Assembly (NCBI RefSeq): GCF_000739595.1
Contig: NZ_BBJP01000014.1
Coordinates: 47,559-111,558 of the forward strand
Direction: 5' to 3'
Length of the DNA stretch: 64,000 bases
DNA from: Halorubrum halophilum
Lineage (GTDB): Archaea; Halobacteriota; Halobacteria; Halobacteriales; Haloferacaceae
The stretch's first letter is position 1. Every line of letters starts with the position of its first letter. The notes beneath the pieces are model-generated. The model saw nothing but the letters and a program-made list of their open reading frames with translations. It was not told where the DNA came from and ran no database searches. Shown here one piece after another: positions 8,063 through 16,497 of the stretch. A program made the translations under genes and the position numbers.

Positions 8063-9937
8063 ATGACCGTTCCCGACCGGATGCTCCGCGTCGACCTCAC
8101 CACGGAGCGCGTGCGCAGCGAGCCGGTTCCCGAGGCGTGGCTCGCGCGCTACGTCGGCGGGAAGGGGCTCGGCGCGCGGTACCTCTACGAGATGGAGCCG
8201 GGCGTCGACCCGGCGTCGCCGGCGAACCGGCTCGCGTTCGCCGTCGGCCCGCTGACCGGATACCTCCCCGGCGAGCCGCGCTACGCGGCGGTGACGAAGT
8301 CCCCGCTCACGGGCGCGTTCCTCGACTCCTACGGCGGCGGGTCGTTCGCGTCGCGGCTGGCCGGCTCCCTCGGCGACCACCTCGGCGTCGTGATCGAGGG
8401 CGCGGCCGACGACCCGGTGGTCCTCTCGCTCGCCGGCGGGGAGGCGACGATCGAACCCGCGGACGACCTCCGTGGACTCGACGCGGCAGAGACCGACGCG
8501 CGGTTCCCGGACGCCGCCGTCGCCTGCGTCGGTCCGGCGGGCGAGGCTGAGGTCCGGTACGCGACGATCGCCTCCGACGGCGGCGACCACCACGCGGGTC
8601 GGGGCGGCGCGGGCGCAGTGATGGGCGCGAAGGGGCTCAAGGCGGTCGTCGCCCGCGATCCGGCGCTCGAGGTTCCCGCCGCGCTCCGCGACCTCCGCGA
8701 GCGCGACGAGGCGGCGTTCGCCGACAGCGACGCCGGCCGGTGGCTCGCCGCGGGCGACACTCTCGAAACAGTCGCGTTCGGCGACGAGACCGGCGTGCTC
8801 CCGACGCGCGGCTGGCAGTCCCGCCGCTTCGGCGGCGCTGACGGTCTCGGCGTCGAGCGGGCGACCGAGAGCGCGACCGGCCGCGAGCGTCCCGAGGATC
8901 CGGTTCCGGGAGGGTTCCGGGTGTCGGCGGGGGAAGGGACGAGTTCGACCGAGGACGCCGACTCCGACACCACCGTCCCCCGCGGCGGCACCCCCATCGC
9001 GCTCGGCGCGGGGCTCGGGATCGACGACTTCGACGCGGTCGCGGCCCTCGGCGGTGTCTGCGACCGGCTCGGGATCGACGTGATCTCCGCCGGAAACGCG
9101 GTCGCGTGGGCGGTCCGCGCGAGCGACGCGGGGCTGATCGATCCCGCCGATCACGGCGTCGATCGCGATCTCTCGTTCGGCGACGAGGCGGCCGCCAGAG
9201 AGCTGATCGAGGAGATCGCGGCCCGGTCGACCCCGCTGGGCGACGCGCTCGCGGACGGGGTGGCGGCCGCCGCGGAGCGGTTCGGCGGGACAGATTTGGT
9301 GCCGACCGTGAAGGGGATGGAACTGGCCTCGTACGACCCGCGCGGCGCGGCGACGATGGCGCTGGCGTTCGCGACCGGCGACCGCGGCGGCTGCCACCGA
9401 CGCGCCCGGCCGGTCGAGACCGAGGCGGTGGCCGACCCGGGGTGGAACCCCGCCGAGCGCGCCGCTGTCGTCGCGGACGAGCAGGACCGGCGGGCCGGGC
9501 TGTGGTGTCTCGTCGGCGACGACTTCCTCGCCGAGAGCTTCGGGGCGGCGGCGGCCGCCGAGTGGCTCGCCGCCCTCGGCGACGAGCGCGACCCGGATGA
9601 CCTCCGGCTCCTCGGCGAGCGCGTGTGGACGCTCACGCGCCTGTTCAACCTCCGAGAGGGGTTCGACCGCGACGACGACGGCCTTCCGGAGGCGCTGACG
9701 CGGAATACCGATGAGGCAGGCAAAGAGGGCGAAGCGCCCGGCGACGGCCTCGACCCCGACGCGTTCGAGGACCTCCTCGACCGGTACTACGCGTATCGGG
9801 GCTGGGACCGCGAGGGCCGGCCGACCGCCCGACTGCTCGATCGGCTCGGGCTCGCCGACCTTCCCGACGCGGCGACGCCGGTTGGGTCGGCGGAAACGAT
9901 ACCGGGTTTCGGCGCCGCTGACGGCGACGACGACTGA
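8063..9937 (+). CDS. aor: aldehyde:ferredoxin oxidoreductase family protein lacking most cluster cysteines
   Basis: A 624-residue protein spanning the whole AOR family length: N-terminal domain (YVGGKGLGARYLYE, FAVGPLTGYLPGEPRY), tungsto/molybdopterin-binding segment (GRGGAGAVMGAKGLKA, residues 180-193), LPTRGWQSRRF near 247, central and C-terminal domains (LGIDDFDAVAALG; RGWDREGRPTARLLDRLGL). Family members bind a [4Fe-4S] cluster through a CxxCxxxC motif after the LPTR block plus one later Cys. Here residues 260-320 contain no Cys; only Cys482 (GLWCLV) remains at the fourth position. The protein may bind the pterin but not the usual cluster. A GTTTAAT box lies about 28 nt upstream. Confidence 0.85.
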   Translation: MTVPDRMLRVDLTTERVRSEPVPEAWLARYVGGKGLGARYLYEMEPGVDPASPANRLAFAVGPLTGYLPGEPRYAAVTKSPLTGAFLDSYGGGSFASRLAGSLGDHLGVVIEGAADDPVVLSLAGGEATIEPADDLRGLDAAETDARFPDAAVACVGPAGEAEVRYATIASDGGDHHAGRGGAGAVMGAKGLKAVVARDPALEVPAALRDLRERDEAAFADSDAGRWLAAGDTLETVAFGDETGVLPTRGWQSRRFGGADGLGVERATESATGRERPEDPVPGGFRVSAGEGTSSTEDADSDTTVPRGGTPIALGAGLGIDDFDAVAALGGVCDRLGIDVISAGNAVAWAVRASDAGLIDPADHGVDRDLSFGDEAAARELIEEIAARSTPLGDALADGVAAAAERFGGTDLVPTVKGMELASYDPRGAATMALAFATGDRGGCHRRARPVETEAVADPGWNPAERAAVVADEQDRRAGLWCLVGDDFLAESFGAAAAAEWLAALGDERDPDDLRLLGERVWTLTRLFNLREGFDRDDDGLPEALTRNTDEAGKEGEAPGDGLDPDAFEDLLDRYYAYRGWDREGRPTARLLDRLGLADLPDAATPVGSAETIPGFGAADGDDD

Positions 9938-9973
9938 ACGGCGAGAAAACCGGACGAGAAAACCGGCGCCGAC

Positions 9974-11176
9974 CTACGGGGCCGCCTGCTTCGTCGAGAC
10001 CAGTTCGATCACGTCGCGGTGGGAGAGCTCGTGGTCCGTCCCCACCTGTCGGCCGCTCCGGCAGTCGGTGCCGTGGAGGAGCCCCTCGCCGATGTCCGAG
10101 TGGATGTGGAACGCGAAGTCCTCGGTCGTCGACCCGCCGGGGAGGATGAAGCAGTCGCGGAAGACGCCCTTCTCGTCTTTGCTCCCGTTCGCGGAGCCGG
10201 GGAAGACGGCGATACACCCGAGCACGTCGAAGACGGCCTCCTCCAGCGCGCCCTGCACGCCGGTCCCGTCGTACTCGGCGACGAACTCGCCGATCTGCGC
10301 TAAGCCCGCCTCCTGCTCGCCGGAGACGTCGTCGACGACCTCGAAGTCGCTCTCGCCGGGCGTGTAGTCGACGACGCCCGCGTCGTCCGCGTTCTTGAGG
10401 GCCTTCTCCGCGTGAGCGCTCGCGGGGACGAACGAGAGGTGGTCGTAGTCGGGGTCGGTCGTGATCTCCCCCCAGTTCGCCTGCGCCTCGGGGGTGTCCA
10501 TCTTGTTGGCGGCGACGACCATCGGCTTCGTGCGCTTGCGGATCTCACGGGCGAGGTCGGCCTTGTCGGCCTCGTCCCACGTCTCCGGATCGAGTTCGAG
10601 CCCCTCCGCGAGGATCACCTGTTTCATCCGGTCCTTGTCGATGCCGAACGCGGACATCTGGTCGGCGAGCTCCGCCTCGATGGCGGCGTCCGCGCCGTGG
10701 TAGCGCGTCTCAAACTTTTCGAGCCCCTTCTCTAACACGTCGAGGTACCAGGCGTCGAGCTCCTCCTCTAAGAAGTCGATGTCCTCGCGCGGGTCGTGGC
10801 CCTCGGTGGTCTCGCCCTCGATGTCGGTCTTGCCCGAGAAGTCGACGACGTGGATCAGCACGTCGGTCTCGTTGAGGTCGGTGAGGAACTGGTTGCCGAG
10901 CCCGCGGCCCTCGTGGGCGCCGGGGACGAGCCCGGCGACGTCGACGAGCTTGACCGGGACGAAGCGGGTGCCCTCGCGGCAGACGCCGACGCTCGGCGTG
11001 CAGGTCTCGTCGAACTCGGGGGCGGCGCAGTCGACGCGGACGTACGCCTCGCCGACGGTCGGGTCGATCGTGGTGAACGGGTACGCGCCCTCAGGCACGT
11101 CGTTCATGGTCGCGGCGTTGAAAAACGTCGACTTCCCCACGGAGGGCTTGCCGACGAGGCCGATCCGGTAACTCAT
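9974..11176 (-). CDS. ychF: YchF/OLA1-family GTPase/ATPase
   Basis: A 400-residue translation-associated P-loop ATPase. G1 is GLVGKPSVGKSTF at the very N-terminus, G3 is DVAGLVPGAHEGRGLG, the NxxE-type specificity motif that makes YchF prefer ATP is approximated by ANKMD, and the C-terminal TGS domain includes GGSTTEDFAFHIHSDIGEG. Length fits the archaeal family. The ATG at 11176 opens the G domain and has a TTTTTACC box 25 nt upstream; the longer reading frame upstream is not used. Confidence 0.93.
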   Translation of the reverse strand: MSYRIGLVGKPSVGKSTFFNAATMNDVPEGAYPFTTIDPTVGEAYVRVDCAAPEFDETCTPSVGVCREGTRFVPVKLVDVAGLVPGAHEGRGLGNQFLTDLNETDVLIHVVDFSGKTDIEGETTEGHDPREDIDFLEEELDAWYLDVLEKGLEKFETRYHGADAAIEAELADQMSAFGIDKDRMKQVILAEGLELDPETWDEADKADLAREIRKRTKPMVVAANKMDTPEAQANWGEITTDPDYDHLSFVPASAHAEKALKNADDAGVVDYTPGESDFEVVDDVSGEQEAGLAQIGEFVAEYDGTGVQGALEEAVFDVLGCIAVFPGSANGSKDEKGVFRDCFILPGGSTTEDFAFHIHSDIGEGLLHGTDCRSGRQVGTDHELSHRDVIELVSTKQAAP

Positions 11177-11276
11177 TACCAGCAGTGCGCGATCCACGGT
11201 AAAAAGCGATGCGAGACGCGCCGTGGCGTGGGGAGCGGTGACGTGCGGGCGTATCAGCCGGACTCGATCGGTCCGA

Positions 11277-11534
11277 TCAGGCGTCGCCGTCGGACTGCCC
11301 CGGCTCTCCGAGCGCCTCGATCGGGAGCACGTTCTGGAGCGCGGCGACAGCGTCCTCGGCGCTCTCGAATCGCTCTTGGTCGATGTCGGCCACAAGGTCG
11401 CCGAGGTCGGCGTCGCCGTCGGCGAACAGCACGGTCGTGCCGGCACAGGAGTCGGAGAGATCCTCGCGGGCGGCCGGATACGAGTAGTCGCGGAACTCGT
11501 CTTCGACGCGAGAGAGATTTATTTCGGATGTCAT
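11277..11534 (-). CDS. DUF5789 family protein
   Basis: An 85-residue acidic protein. The order YPAAREDLSD, a short acidic segment, then ERFESAEDAVAALQNVLPIEALGEPG fits the haloarchaeal DUF5789 family, small proteins of unknown function. Separated from ychF by 100 bp with its own TTAA-rich upstream region. Confidence 0.75.
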   Translation of the reverse strand: MTSEINLSRVEDEFRDYSYPAAREDLSDSCAGTTVLFADGDADLGDLVADIDQERFESAEDAVAALQNVLPIEALGEPGQSDGDA

Positions 11535-11662
11535 GATAGAGATATCGACGCGTGGGACCTTAAACGCGCCCCTCGTCCGAATTCCGACGGATCCGGCCGA
11601 AAAAGAACCGGCAAAACGCGCAAAGAGTTATGTGCGGGCCGCTCTGTGGTGCATGTGAACAT

Positions 11663-12193
11663 ATGTCTCTATACGATCGGATCCTCGTCCCGACCGACGG
11701 CTCCGCCGAGGGGAAGCGGGCGGTCGCGCACGCCCTCGACCTCGCGTCGGTCCACGACGCGAACGTTCACGCGCTGTACGTGGTCGACACGGCGAGCTAC
11801 GCGGGGATGCCGATGGAGAGTTCCTGGGAGGGGGTCGGCGACCTCCTGCGGGACGACGCGAACGAGGCGGTCGCGGAGGTCGAGTCGCTCGCGGCCGAGA
11901 CCGACCTCGGGATCGAGACGGCGGTCGCGGAGGGGTCGCCGAGCAAGGAGATCATCCGGTACGCCGAGGGAAACGGCTGTGACCTGATCGTGATGGGCAC
12001 GCACGGGCGCGGCGGGATCGACCGGCTCCTCCTCGGGAGCGTCGCCGAGAAGGTGGTCCGCGGGTCGAGCGTCCCCGTGCTGACGGTGCGGTTGGACGGA
12101 AATATTCCGGGAGACGGGGCCGTCGAAAGCGACGCTCCGGCCGAGAACGAACCGTCGGCTGACGGCGAGTCCGAAGCGACGGGACAGAGCTAG
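11663..12193 (+). CDS. universal stress protein (UspA family)
   Basis: A 176-residue protein with one Usp domain: N-terminal RILVPTDGSAEGKRAV and the ATP-binding signature in MGTHGRGGIDRLLLGS followed by VPVLTV. The ATG at 11663 is used because the beta-strand of the domain begins right after it. An acidic low-complexity tail of about 30 residues follows the domain. USPs bind ATP and respond to stress; no specific trigger can be seen here. Confidence 0.9.
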   Translation: MSLYDRILVPTDGSAEGKRAVAHALDLASVHDANVHALYVVDTASYAGMPMESSWEGVGDLLRDDANEAVAEVESLAAETDLGIETAVAEGSPSKEIIRYAEGNGCDLIVMGTHGRGGIDRLLLGSVAEKVVRGSSVPVLTVRLDGNIPGDGAVESDAPAENEPSADGESEATGQS

Positions 12194-12229
12194 GCGACGG
12201 TCGCGTGTCGAGCGTTCGACGATCGGTCC

Positions 12230-13225
12230 TCAGTCGTCGGCGTCGCGCAGGTGTTCGCAGTCGCCGGCGTGGACCCGACGGATACCGTCGGCCGTCTCGA
12301 TCACGAGCGCGCCTGGCGGCTCCACGTCGATCGCGGTGCCCGTCACCGGGCCGTTCGGGGTGTCCACGCGGACCCGGCGGCCGAGGGTGCTCGCGCGCTC
12401 GCGCCACGCCGGGAGGATCCGGTCCATCCGGTCGGGCGTCCCCGCCAGCGCCGCGAAGCGTTCGAGGAGCGTCGCGGCGACCCGGCGCCTGTCGACGGGC
12501 CCGTCGAGTTCCTCCTGTAGGGAAGTCGCACCCGCCGGAAGCGTCTCGGCGTCGATGTTGGCGTTGACGCCGATCCCCGGGACGATCCACGAGATCCGGT
12601 CAGCCTCGCCCTCCATCTCCGTGAGGATCCCCGCGACCTTGCGGCCGCCGCGACCGCCCGGGTCGGGGTCGGCGCCGCCCTCGCCGTCGTCTCCGCTCTC
12701 GGACTCCCCCACGAGCACGTCGTTCGGCCACTTGATGTGGGCGTCGACGCCGGCCTCTCGGCAGGCGTCGGCCGTCGCGACCGCGGCGGCGAGGGTGAAG
12801 AGCGGGGCGCGGGCCGGCGGCGCGTCGGGCCGGATCGCGAGCGAAAGCCAGACGCCGCCGCTCGGCGCGACCCACTCGCGGTCGAGTCGCCCCCGGCTGC
12901 CGGTCTGCTCGTCGGCGACGACCGCGACGCCGTCGGCCCCGTCGCTCGCCAGTTCGCGGGCCCGCTCGTTCGTCGACGCGATCCGGTCGCGGTACTCGAC
13001 CGCGTAGGGCGCGTCGAGTCCGAACTCGATACCGGCCGCGGAGTAGCCGGGGTCCTTAGGCGCGACGTACCCCTCCGAGGTCGACTCGACCGCGAACCCT
13101 TCCTCGCGGAGCGACTCGACTGCCTTCCAGACCGCCGCCCGCGACACGCCGAGGTCGTCGGCGAGCGCGGGACCGGAGACGGGGCCGTCGCCGAGAGCGT
13201 CGAGCAGCGCGCGGCGCGTGTCCAT
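12230..13225 (-). CDS. birA: biotin--[acetyl-CoA-carboxylase] ligase with N-terminal HTH
   Basis: A 331-residue two-domain BirA. Residues 1-65 are a winged HTH (VSRAAVWKAVESLREEGF), the catalytic domain follows with the biotinyl-AMP motif GSRGRLDREW (Gly/Arg-rich loop) and HIKWPNDVLV, and the C-terminal SH3-like domain ends with RRVHAGDCEHLR. It attaches biotin to the biotin carrier protein and may also repress biotin genes. An acidic insert (ESGDDGEGGADPDPG) lies between WPNDVLV and RKVAGILTE. The ATG at 13225 begins the HTH. Confidence 0.92.
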   Translation of the reverse strand: MDTRRALLDALGDGPVSGPALADDLGVSRAAVWKAVESLREEGFAVESTSEGYVAPKDPGYSAAGIEFGLDAPYAVEYRDRIASTNERARELASDGADGVAVVADEQTGSRGRLDREWVAPSGGVWLSLAIRPDAPPARAPLFTLAAAVATADACREAGVDAHIKWPNDVLVGESESGDDGEGGADPDPGGRGGRKVAGILTEMEGEADRISWIVPGIGVNANIDAETLPAGATSLQEELDGPVDRRRVAATLLERFAALAGTPDRMDRILPAWRERASTLGRRVRVDTPNGPVTGTAIDVEPPGALVIETADGIRRVHAGDCEHLRDADD

Positions 13226-13380
13226 GTCGACGGGGTCGGCGCGAGCGTGCAAAGCCGTTCCGGGTCCCGGTTCCTCTCCGACTCAGAGCGCCGGATCTCG
13301 CCCGAGCCCGGACCCCAGCTCTCGCCCGACCGATCGGACCGAGCACAGGCCTATCCGTGTGGAGCGCGAACTTCGGCCGA

Positions 13381-13713
13381 ATGACCGGTTCCGGCCGCGA
13401 AACCGTTCTCCTGACCGTCCTCGACGGCGACGACCGGACCGAGCTCGCGGTCGAGCCCGGACGAAACCTGCGTCGGGCCCTCTTGGAGGCGGGGCTGTCG
13501 CCGTACGCCGCCGCGACGCGCCGGCTCAACTGCGGCGGCCGGGGGCTCTGTGCCACCTGCGGCGTCCGGATCCGGGAGGGACCCGCACCTGAGCACTGGC
13601 ACGACCGACTGGCGGACCGGTTTGGCTATCCGCGCCTCTCCTGTCCGATGACCGTCGAGCTGGTCGACAAGCTGGTGTGGGGCTCGCGGGCGCGACCCGA
13701 CAGCGAGGAGTGA
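13381..13713 (+). CDS. [2Fe-2S] ferredoxin
   Basis: A 110-residue plant-type ferredoxin domain. Cluster ligands are visible in LNCGGRGLCATCGV (C-x5-C-x2-C) and LSCPM about 40 residues later. It would act as a one-electron carrier in the cytosol. The start at 13381 is the Met just ahead of the first beta strand; an in-frame ATG 24 nt upstream is possible. Its partner enzyme is not evident from context. Confidence 0.88.
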   Translation: MTGSGRETVLLTVLDGDDRTELAVEPGRNLRRALLEAGLSPYAAATRRLNCGGRGLCATCGVRIREGPAPEHWHDRLADRFGYPRLSCPMTVELVDKLVWGSRARPDSEE

Positions 13714-13904
13714 GCGCGCCTCCGATCCGGCGGTCGGAGCCGTCCGGATCCGGACCGGAGACACCGTGTTTCCGGTGAAACGGCGAGCGTTACCGAGTCG
13801 CACGCGGTCGGCGGCGGACTCGACGAGAGGAGGAGAGGGGACACAAGGGGCGTTCGGACCGGCTTCGGCGCAAGACACAAGGTCTCACGGGCGAACGCTC
13901 GGGT

Positions 13905-14468
13905 ATGCAACCCTCCAAGGAGCGGGAGGCGTCCGACGGCGATCCGATGGACGACCTCGACGACCTCCTCGACGACGACCTCGCGGGCGGCGAGGGGGAG
14001 CCCGACGCCGAGACGGACGGTGCCGCGACCCCCGAACCGAGCGCGGGGAGTTCCCGGACTGGGGAGGCCGGCAGAATCGGCATCTCCGGCCGGTGGTTCT
14101 CGGCGAAGGCCTTCGCGCTCGCGCTCGTCACGGTCGCCGTCGCAGTGTTCGTCGGTGGTCTGATCCCGCTTATCGGCGGGACGATCGGGACAGCAGGAGG
14201 CGTGTTCCTCGCCGCGTTCCTGCTTGGCCTCGTCGTCTCGACTCGTCGGTACGTCGAGACGGGGATCGCCGGGGCCGCGGCGGGCGCGACGAGCGCGGTG
14301 ACGAGCGTCCTCGGCGTCGGCTTCCTCCCGATCGGGATCGACTACCTCTCGCAGTGGGGGCTGCCGCTCGTCGCGGTCGGCGGCGGCGCGGGGCTCGCGT
14401 TAGCGCTGCTCGGTCACTACTTCGGGCGGGACCTCCGAGCGGGGCTGACCGAGGATATCGGCGGATAA
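13905..14468 (+). CDS. DUF456-like membrane protein
   Basis: A 187-residue protein. The first 65 residues are acidic and likely cytosolic; about four hydrophobic segments follow (FALALVTVAVAVFVGGLIPL, GVFLAAFLLGLVVS, and two Gly/Ala-rich helices), ending in GHYFGRDLRAGLTEDI. The Gly-rich small-residue helices resemble DUF456. Function unknown. Confidence 0.6.
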   Translation: MQPSKEREASDGDPMDDLDDLLDDDLAGGEGEPDAETDGAATPEPSAGSSRTGEAGRIGISGRWFSAKAFALALVTVAVAVFVGGLIPLIGGTIGTAGGVFLAAFLLGLVVSTRRYVETGIAGAAAGATSAVTSVLGVGFLPIGIDYLSQWGLPLVAVGGGAGLALALLGHYFGRDLRAGLTEDIGG

Positions 14469-14508
14469 GGCGAAGCAGGCGAACCAGGCGGAACGAGACG
14501 GTCGGTGG

Positions 14509-15450
14509 TCAGCGCGCCCGCAGCGCGTCTTCGACGCCGACGTAGGCGGCGATCTCGTGGCGTTCTAAGACGAGGAAGCCGGCGAGGATCGCGACGAATC
14601 CGAGGAGCGCCTCCGCCTCGATCAGGCTGCCGAGCAGGACCCAGCTCCCGACCGCGGCGACGACCGGTTCCGCGTAGCCGACGAGGTGGAGCTGCGTCGG
14701 TCCCACCTCGTCGAGCAGCGCGAAGTAGATCAGGAACGCGACGACGCCCGACAGCAGCGTGAGGTACGACAGCGACATGATCGAGGTGGCGTTCCAGACG
14801 ATCGCCGCGGGCGACTCGCCGAGCAGGGCGGCCCCGACGAACAGCATTCCGGCGCCGGAGACCATCGCCCACCCCTGCAGCGCGGCGATCGGGAGGTCGG
14901 TGCGGAGCGGGCGGAGCAGGACCGCGCCCAGCGAGAAGGCGACCGCGCCGGCGAACGCGAGCGCGACGCCGAGGAGCGCGGAACTGCCGAGCCCCGCCTC
15001 CATCGGGTCGGCGATCACGATCACACCGAGGATCCCGAGCGCGAACCCGCCGATCTCGAAGGGGCCGAGCCGCTCGTTCGGAAGGAGCAGCGCCGCGAGC
15101 GTGGCCGTCAACACCGGCGCGAGACTCACGACTACGGCGGCGACACCGCCCGAGATGTGGAGCTCGGCGACGTACAGCAGGCCGTGGTACGCGGCGATCA
15201 CGAAGACGCCGGCGACGGCGACGCCGAGCCACTCGTCGCGGCCCCGAGGGACCGTCCTGCCGGACATGACAACGGCGACGCCCAACACGATCGCGCCGGC
15301 GACGGCGTAGCGCACGCCGGCGAACAGCAGCGGTGGGAAGTAGTGCAGCCCGGCCTCGATGGCGACGAAGGAGGTGCCCCACAGGACCGCGAGGAGGACG
15401 AAGGCGGCGACGATCGATTCGGGAGTGGAAATGAGGTTCCGCAGATTCAT
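14509..15450 (-). CDS. EamA/DMT family transporter
   Basis: A 313-residue integral membrane protein with about ten predicted helices in two EamA repeats (LWGTSFVAIEAG opens the first, SLGAVLLRPL the second). This family exports amino acids or other metabolites; substrate unknown. It is divergent from an Lrp/AsnC regulator, a common arrangement for Lrp-controlled exporters, so control by that regulator is a reasonable inference. Confidence 0.85.
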   Translation of the reverse strand: MNLRNLISTPESIVAAFVLLAVLWGTSFVAIEAGLHYFPPLLFAGVRYAVAGAIVLGVAVVMSGRTVPRGRDEWLGVAVAGVFVIAAYHGLLYVAELHISGGVAAVVVSLAPVLTATLAALLLPNERLGPFEIGGFALGILGVIVIADPMEAGLGSSALLGVALAFAGAVAFSLGAVLLRPLRTDLPIAALQGWAMVSGAGMLFVGAALLGESPAAIVWNATSIMSLSYLTLLSGVVAFLIYFALLDEVGPTQLHLVGYAEPVVAAVGSWVLLGSLIEAEALLGFVAILAGFLVLERHEIAAYVGVEDALRAR

Positions 15451-15479
15451 TGGTTATCTGTTCGAAATCACCAGAGATA

Positions 15480-15487
15480 GTTAAACT
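15480..15487 (-). promoter_or_regulatory. TATA-like box upstream of the EamA gene
   Basis: On the minus strand the box reads TAGTTTAA and lies about 30 nt from the EamA start codon. The divergent space up to 15632 is AT-richer than its surroundings and would hold any Lrp operator. Confidence 0.45.
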
Positions 15488-15601
15488 AATCTCTCGAATT
15501 GCCCCGTATCTGGAATGAACAATCACACATACGAATATGATGCGAGTTCGTCTCGAAACGAGGCCTAATCTTGTACTTGGCTTCAAGTATATCGGTCGTA
15601 A

Positions 15602-15608
15602 TATATAA
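15602..15608 (+). promoter_or_regulatory. TATA box of the Lrp regulator gene
   Basis: TATATAA about 25 nt upstream of the ATG at 15633, ideal for a leaderless transcript. Confidence 0.65.
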
Positions 15609-15632
15609 CAGACCATCACGCGAACGAGAGGT

Positions 15633-16115
15633 ATGGACGAGCGCGACGTGCGGCTGTTGAAGGCGATTTCGGACCTCGGCACCGGGAGTCCCGAGCGGCT
15701 CCACGAGGAGACCGACATCCCGGTATCGACGATCCACTACCGGCTGAACAACCTCCGAGAGGACGGCGTGATCGAGAACGACCTGTACGACCTCGACCAC
15801 GAGGCGCTCGGGCTCGGCGTCACCGTGATCGTCGAGGTGCTCGCGGACTACGAGGGGCCTTACGAGGAGTTCGCCGAGGAGCTGCTCGCCGTCGAGGGCG
15901 TCACGGAGGCGTTCTTCACGATGGGCGAGACCGACTTCGTCGTCCTCGCGCGGCTCTCCTCGTCGGACACCGTCGAGCGCCTCATCAGCGACTTCGAGGC
16001 GATCCCGGAGGTCGAGCGCACGAACTCGACGTTCACGATTTCTACTCTGCGCGACGAACCGCGCGCGCCGGCGACGTACGACCTCGACACGCTGATCGAG
16101 GAGCTGACCGACTGA
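15633..16115 (+). CDS. Lrp/AsnC family transcriptional regulator
   Basis: A 160-residue regulator. Residues 1-50 form the winged HTH (RLLKAISDLG...STIHYRLNNLREDGVI), and residues 65-145 the RAM ligand-binding/oligomerisation domain (GVTEAFFTMGETDFVVLARL). Effector unknown. Divergent from the EamA transporter, which is the obvious candidate target. Confidence 0.9.
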   Translation: MDERDVRLLKAISDLGTGSPERLHEETDIPVSTIHYRLNNLREDGVIENDLYDLDHEALGLGVTVIVEVLADYEGPYEEFAEELLAVEGVTEAFFTMGETDFVVLARLSSSDTVERLISDFEAIPEVERTNSTFTISTLRDEPRAPATYDLDTLIEELTD

Positions 16116-16177
16116 GGAAAGGCGGTCTCAGCGCTTTGGCGACGGCATTTTTAAACAGAATTGGTGTTGCGACGACC

Positions 16178-16424
16178 GTTTATAAACGGATCTGCGGTGC
16201 GGTTGCGGTGGGTGGGGCTCAAAGGGGCAGTCGTGATCCCCGCGAGCAACGCGAGCGGGGGCACGGGAGACGAAGTCTCCCGGAGAGACGAAGCCCGCTG
16301 TAGCAAGCACCGCAGCGAGGGAGCGACAGCGACCGAGCGAGGAGCGCAGCAAAGCGCGCGAGTCGTCGCGACTGGGGCTTTGGAGGTGTTCACCAGGATG
16401 TCGGCAGCGACCACTTATAAATAA
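16178..16424 (+). ncRNA. multi-copy structured RNA-like element, copy 1 (short form)
   Basis: Fills the 380-bp gap between the Lrp gene and gatE. A palindromic TATA-like box GTTTATAAAC (16178-16187) lies about 25 nt before the conserved block GGGTGGGGCTCAAAGGGG at 16210-16227. CAGTCG at 16228-16233 pairs with CGACTG at 16369-16374, and CAAAG with CTTTG, across a GGG/GGG internal loop. Between them lie G-rich hairpins (CCCCGC/GCGGGG; GGGAGAC-GAA-GTCTCCC). The 3' block CTGGGGCTTTGGAGGTGTTC ends at 16391 and a second box, CTTATAA, follows near 16414. This copy lacks the 5' module of the other two. No protein-coding signal. RNA status is inferred. Confidence 0.6.
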
Positions 16425-16497
16425 ACCACAGAAACGCGCAATACGTCCGACCCAACCTCAGCAATCACTTATAAACAACCCCATCACACCGCAACGT

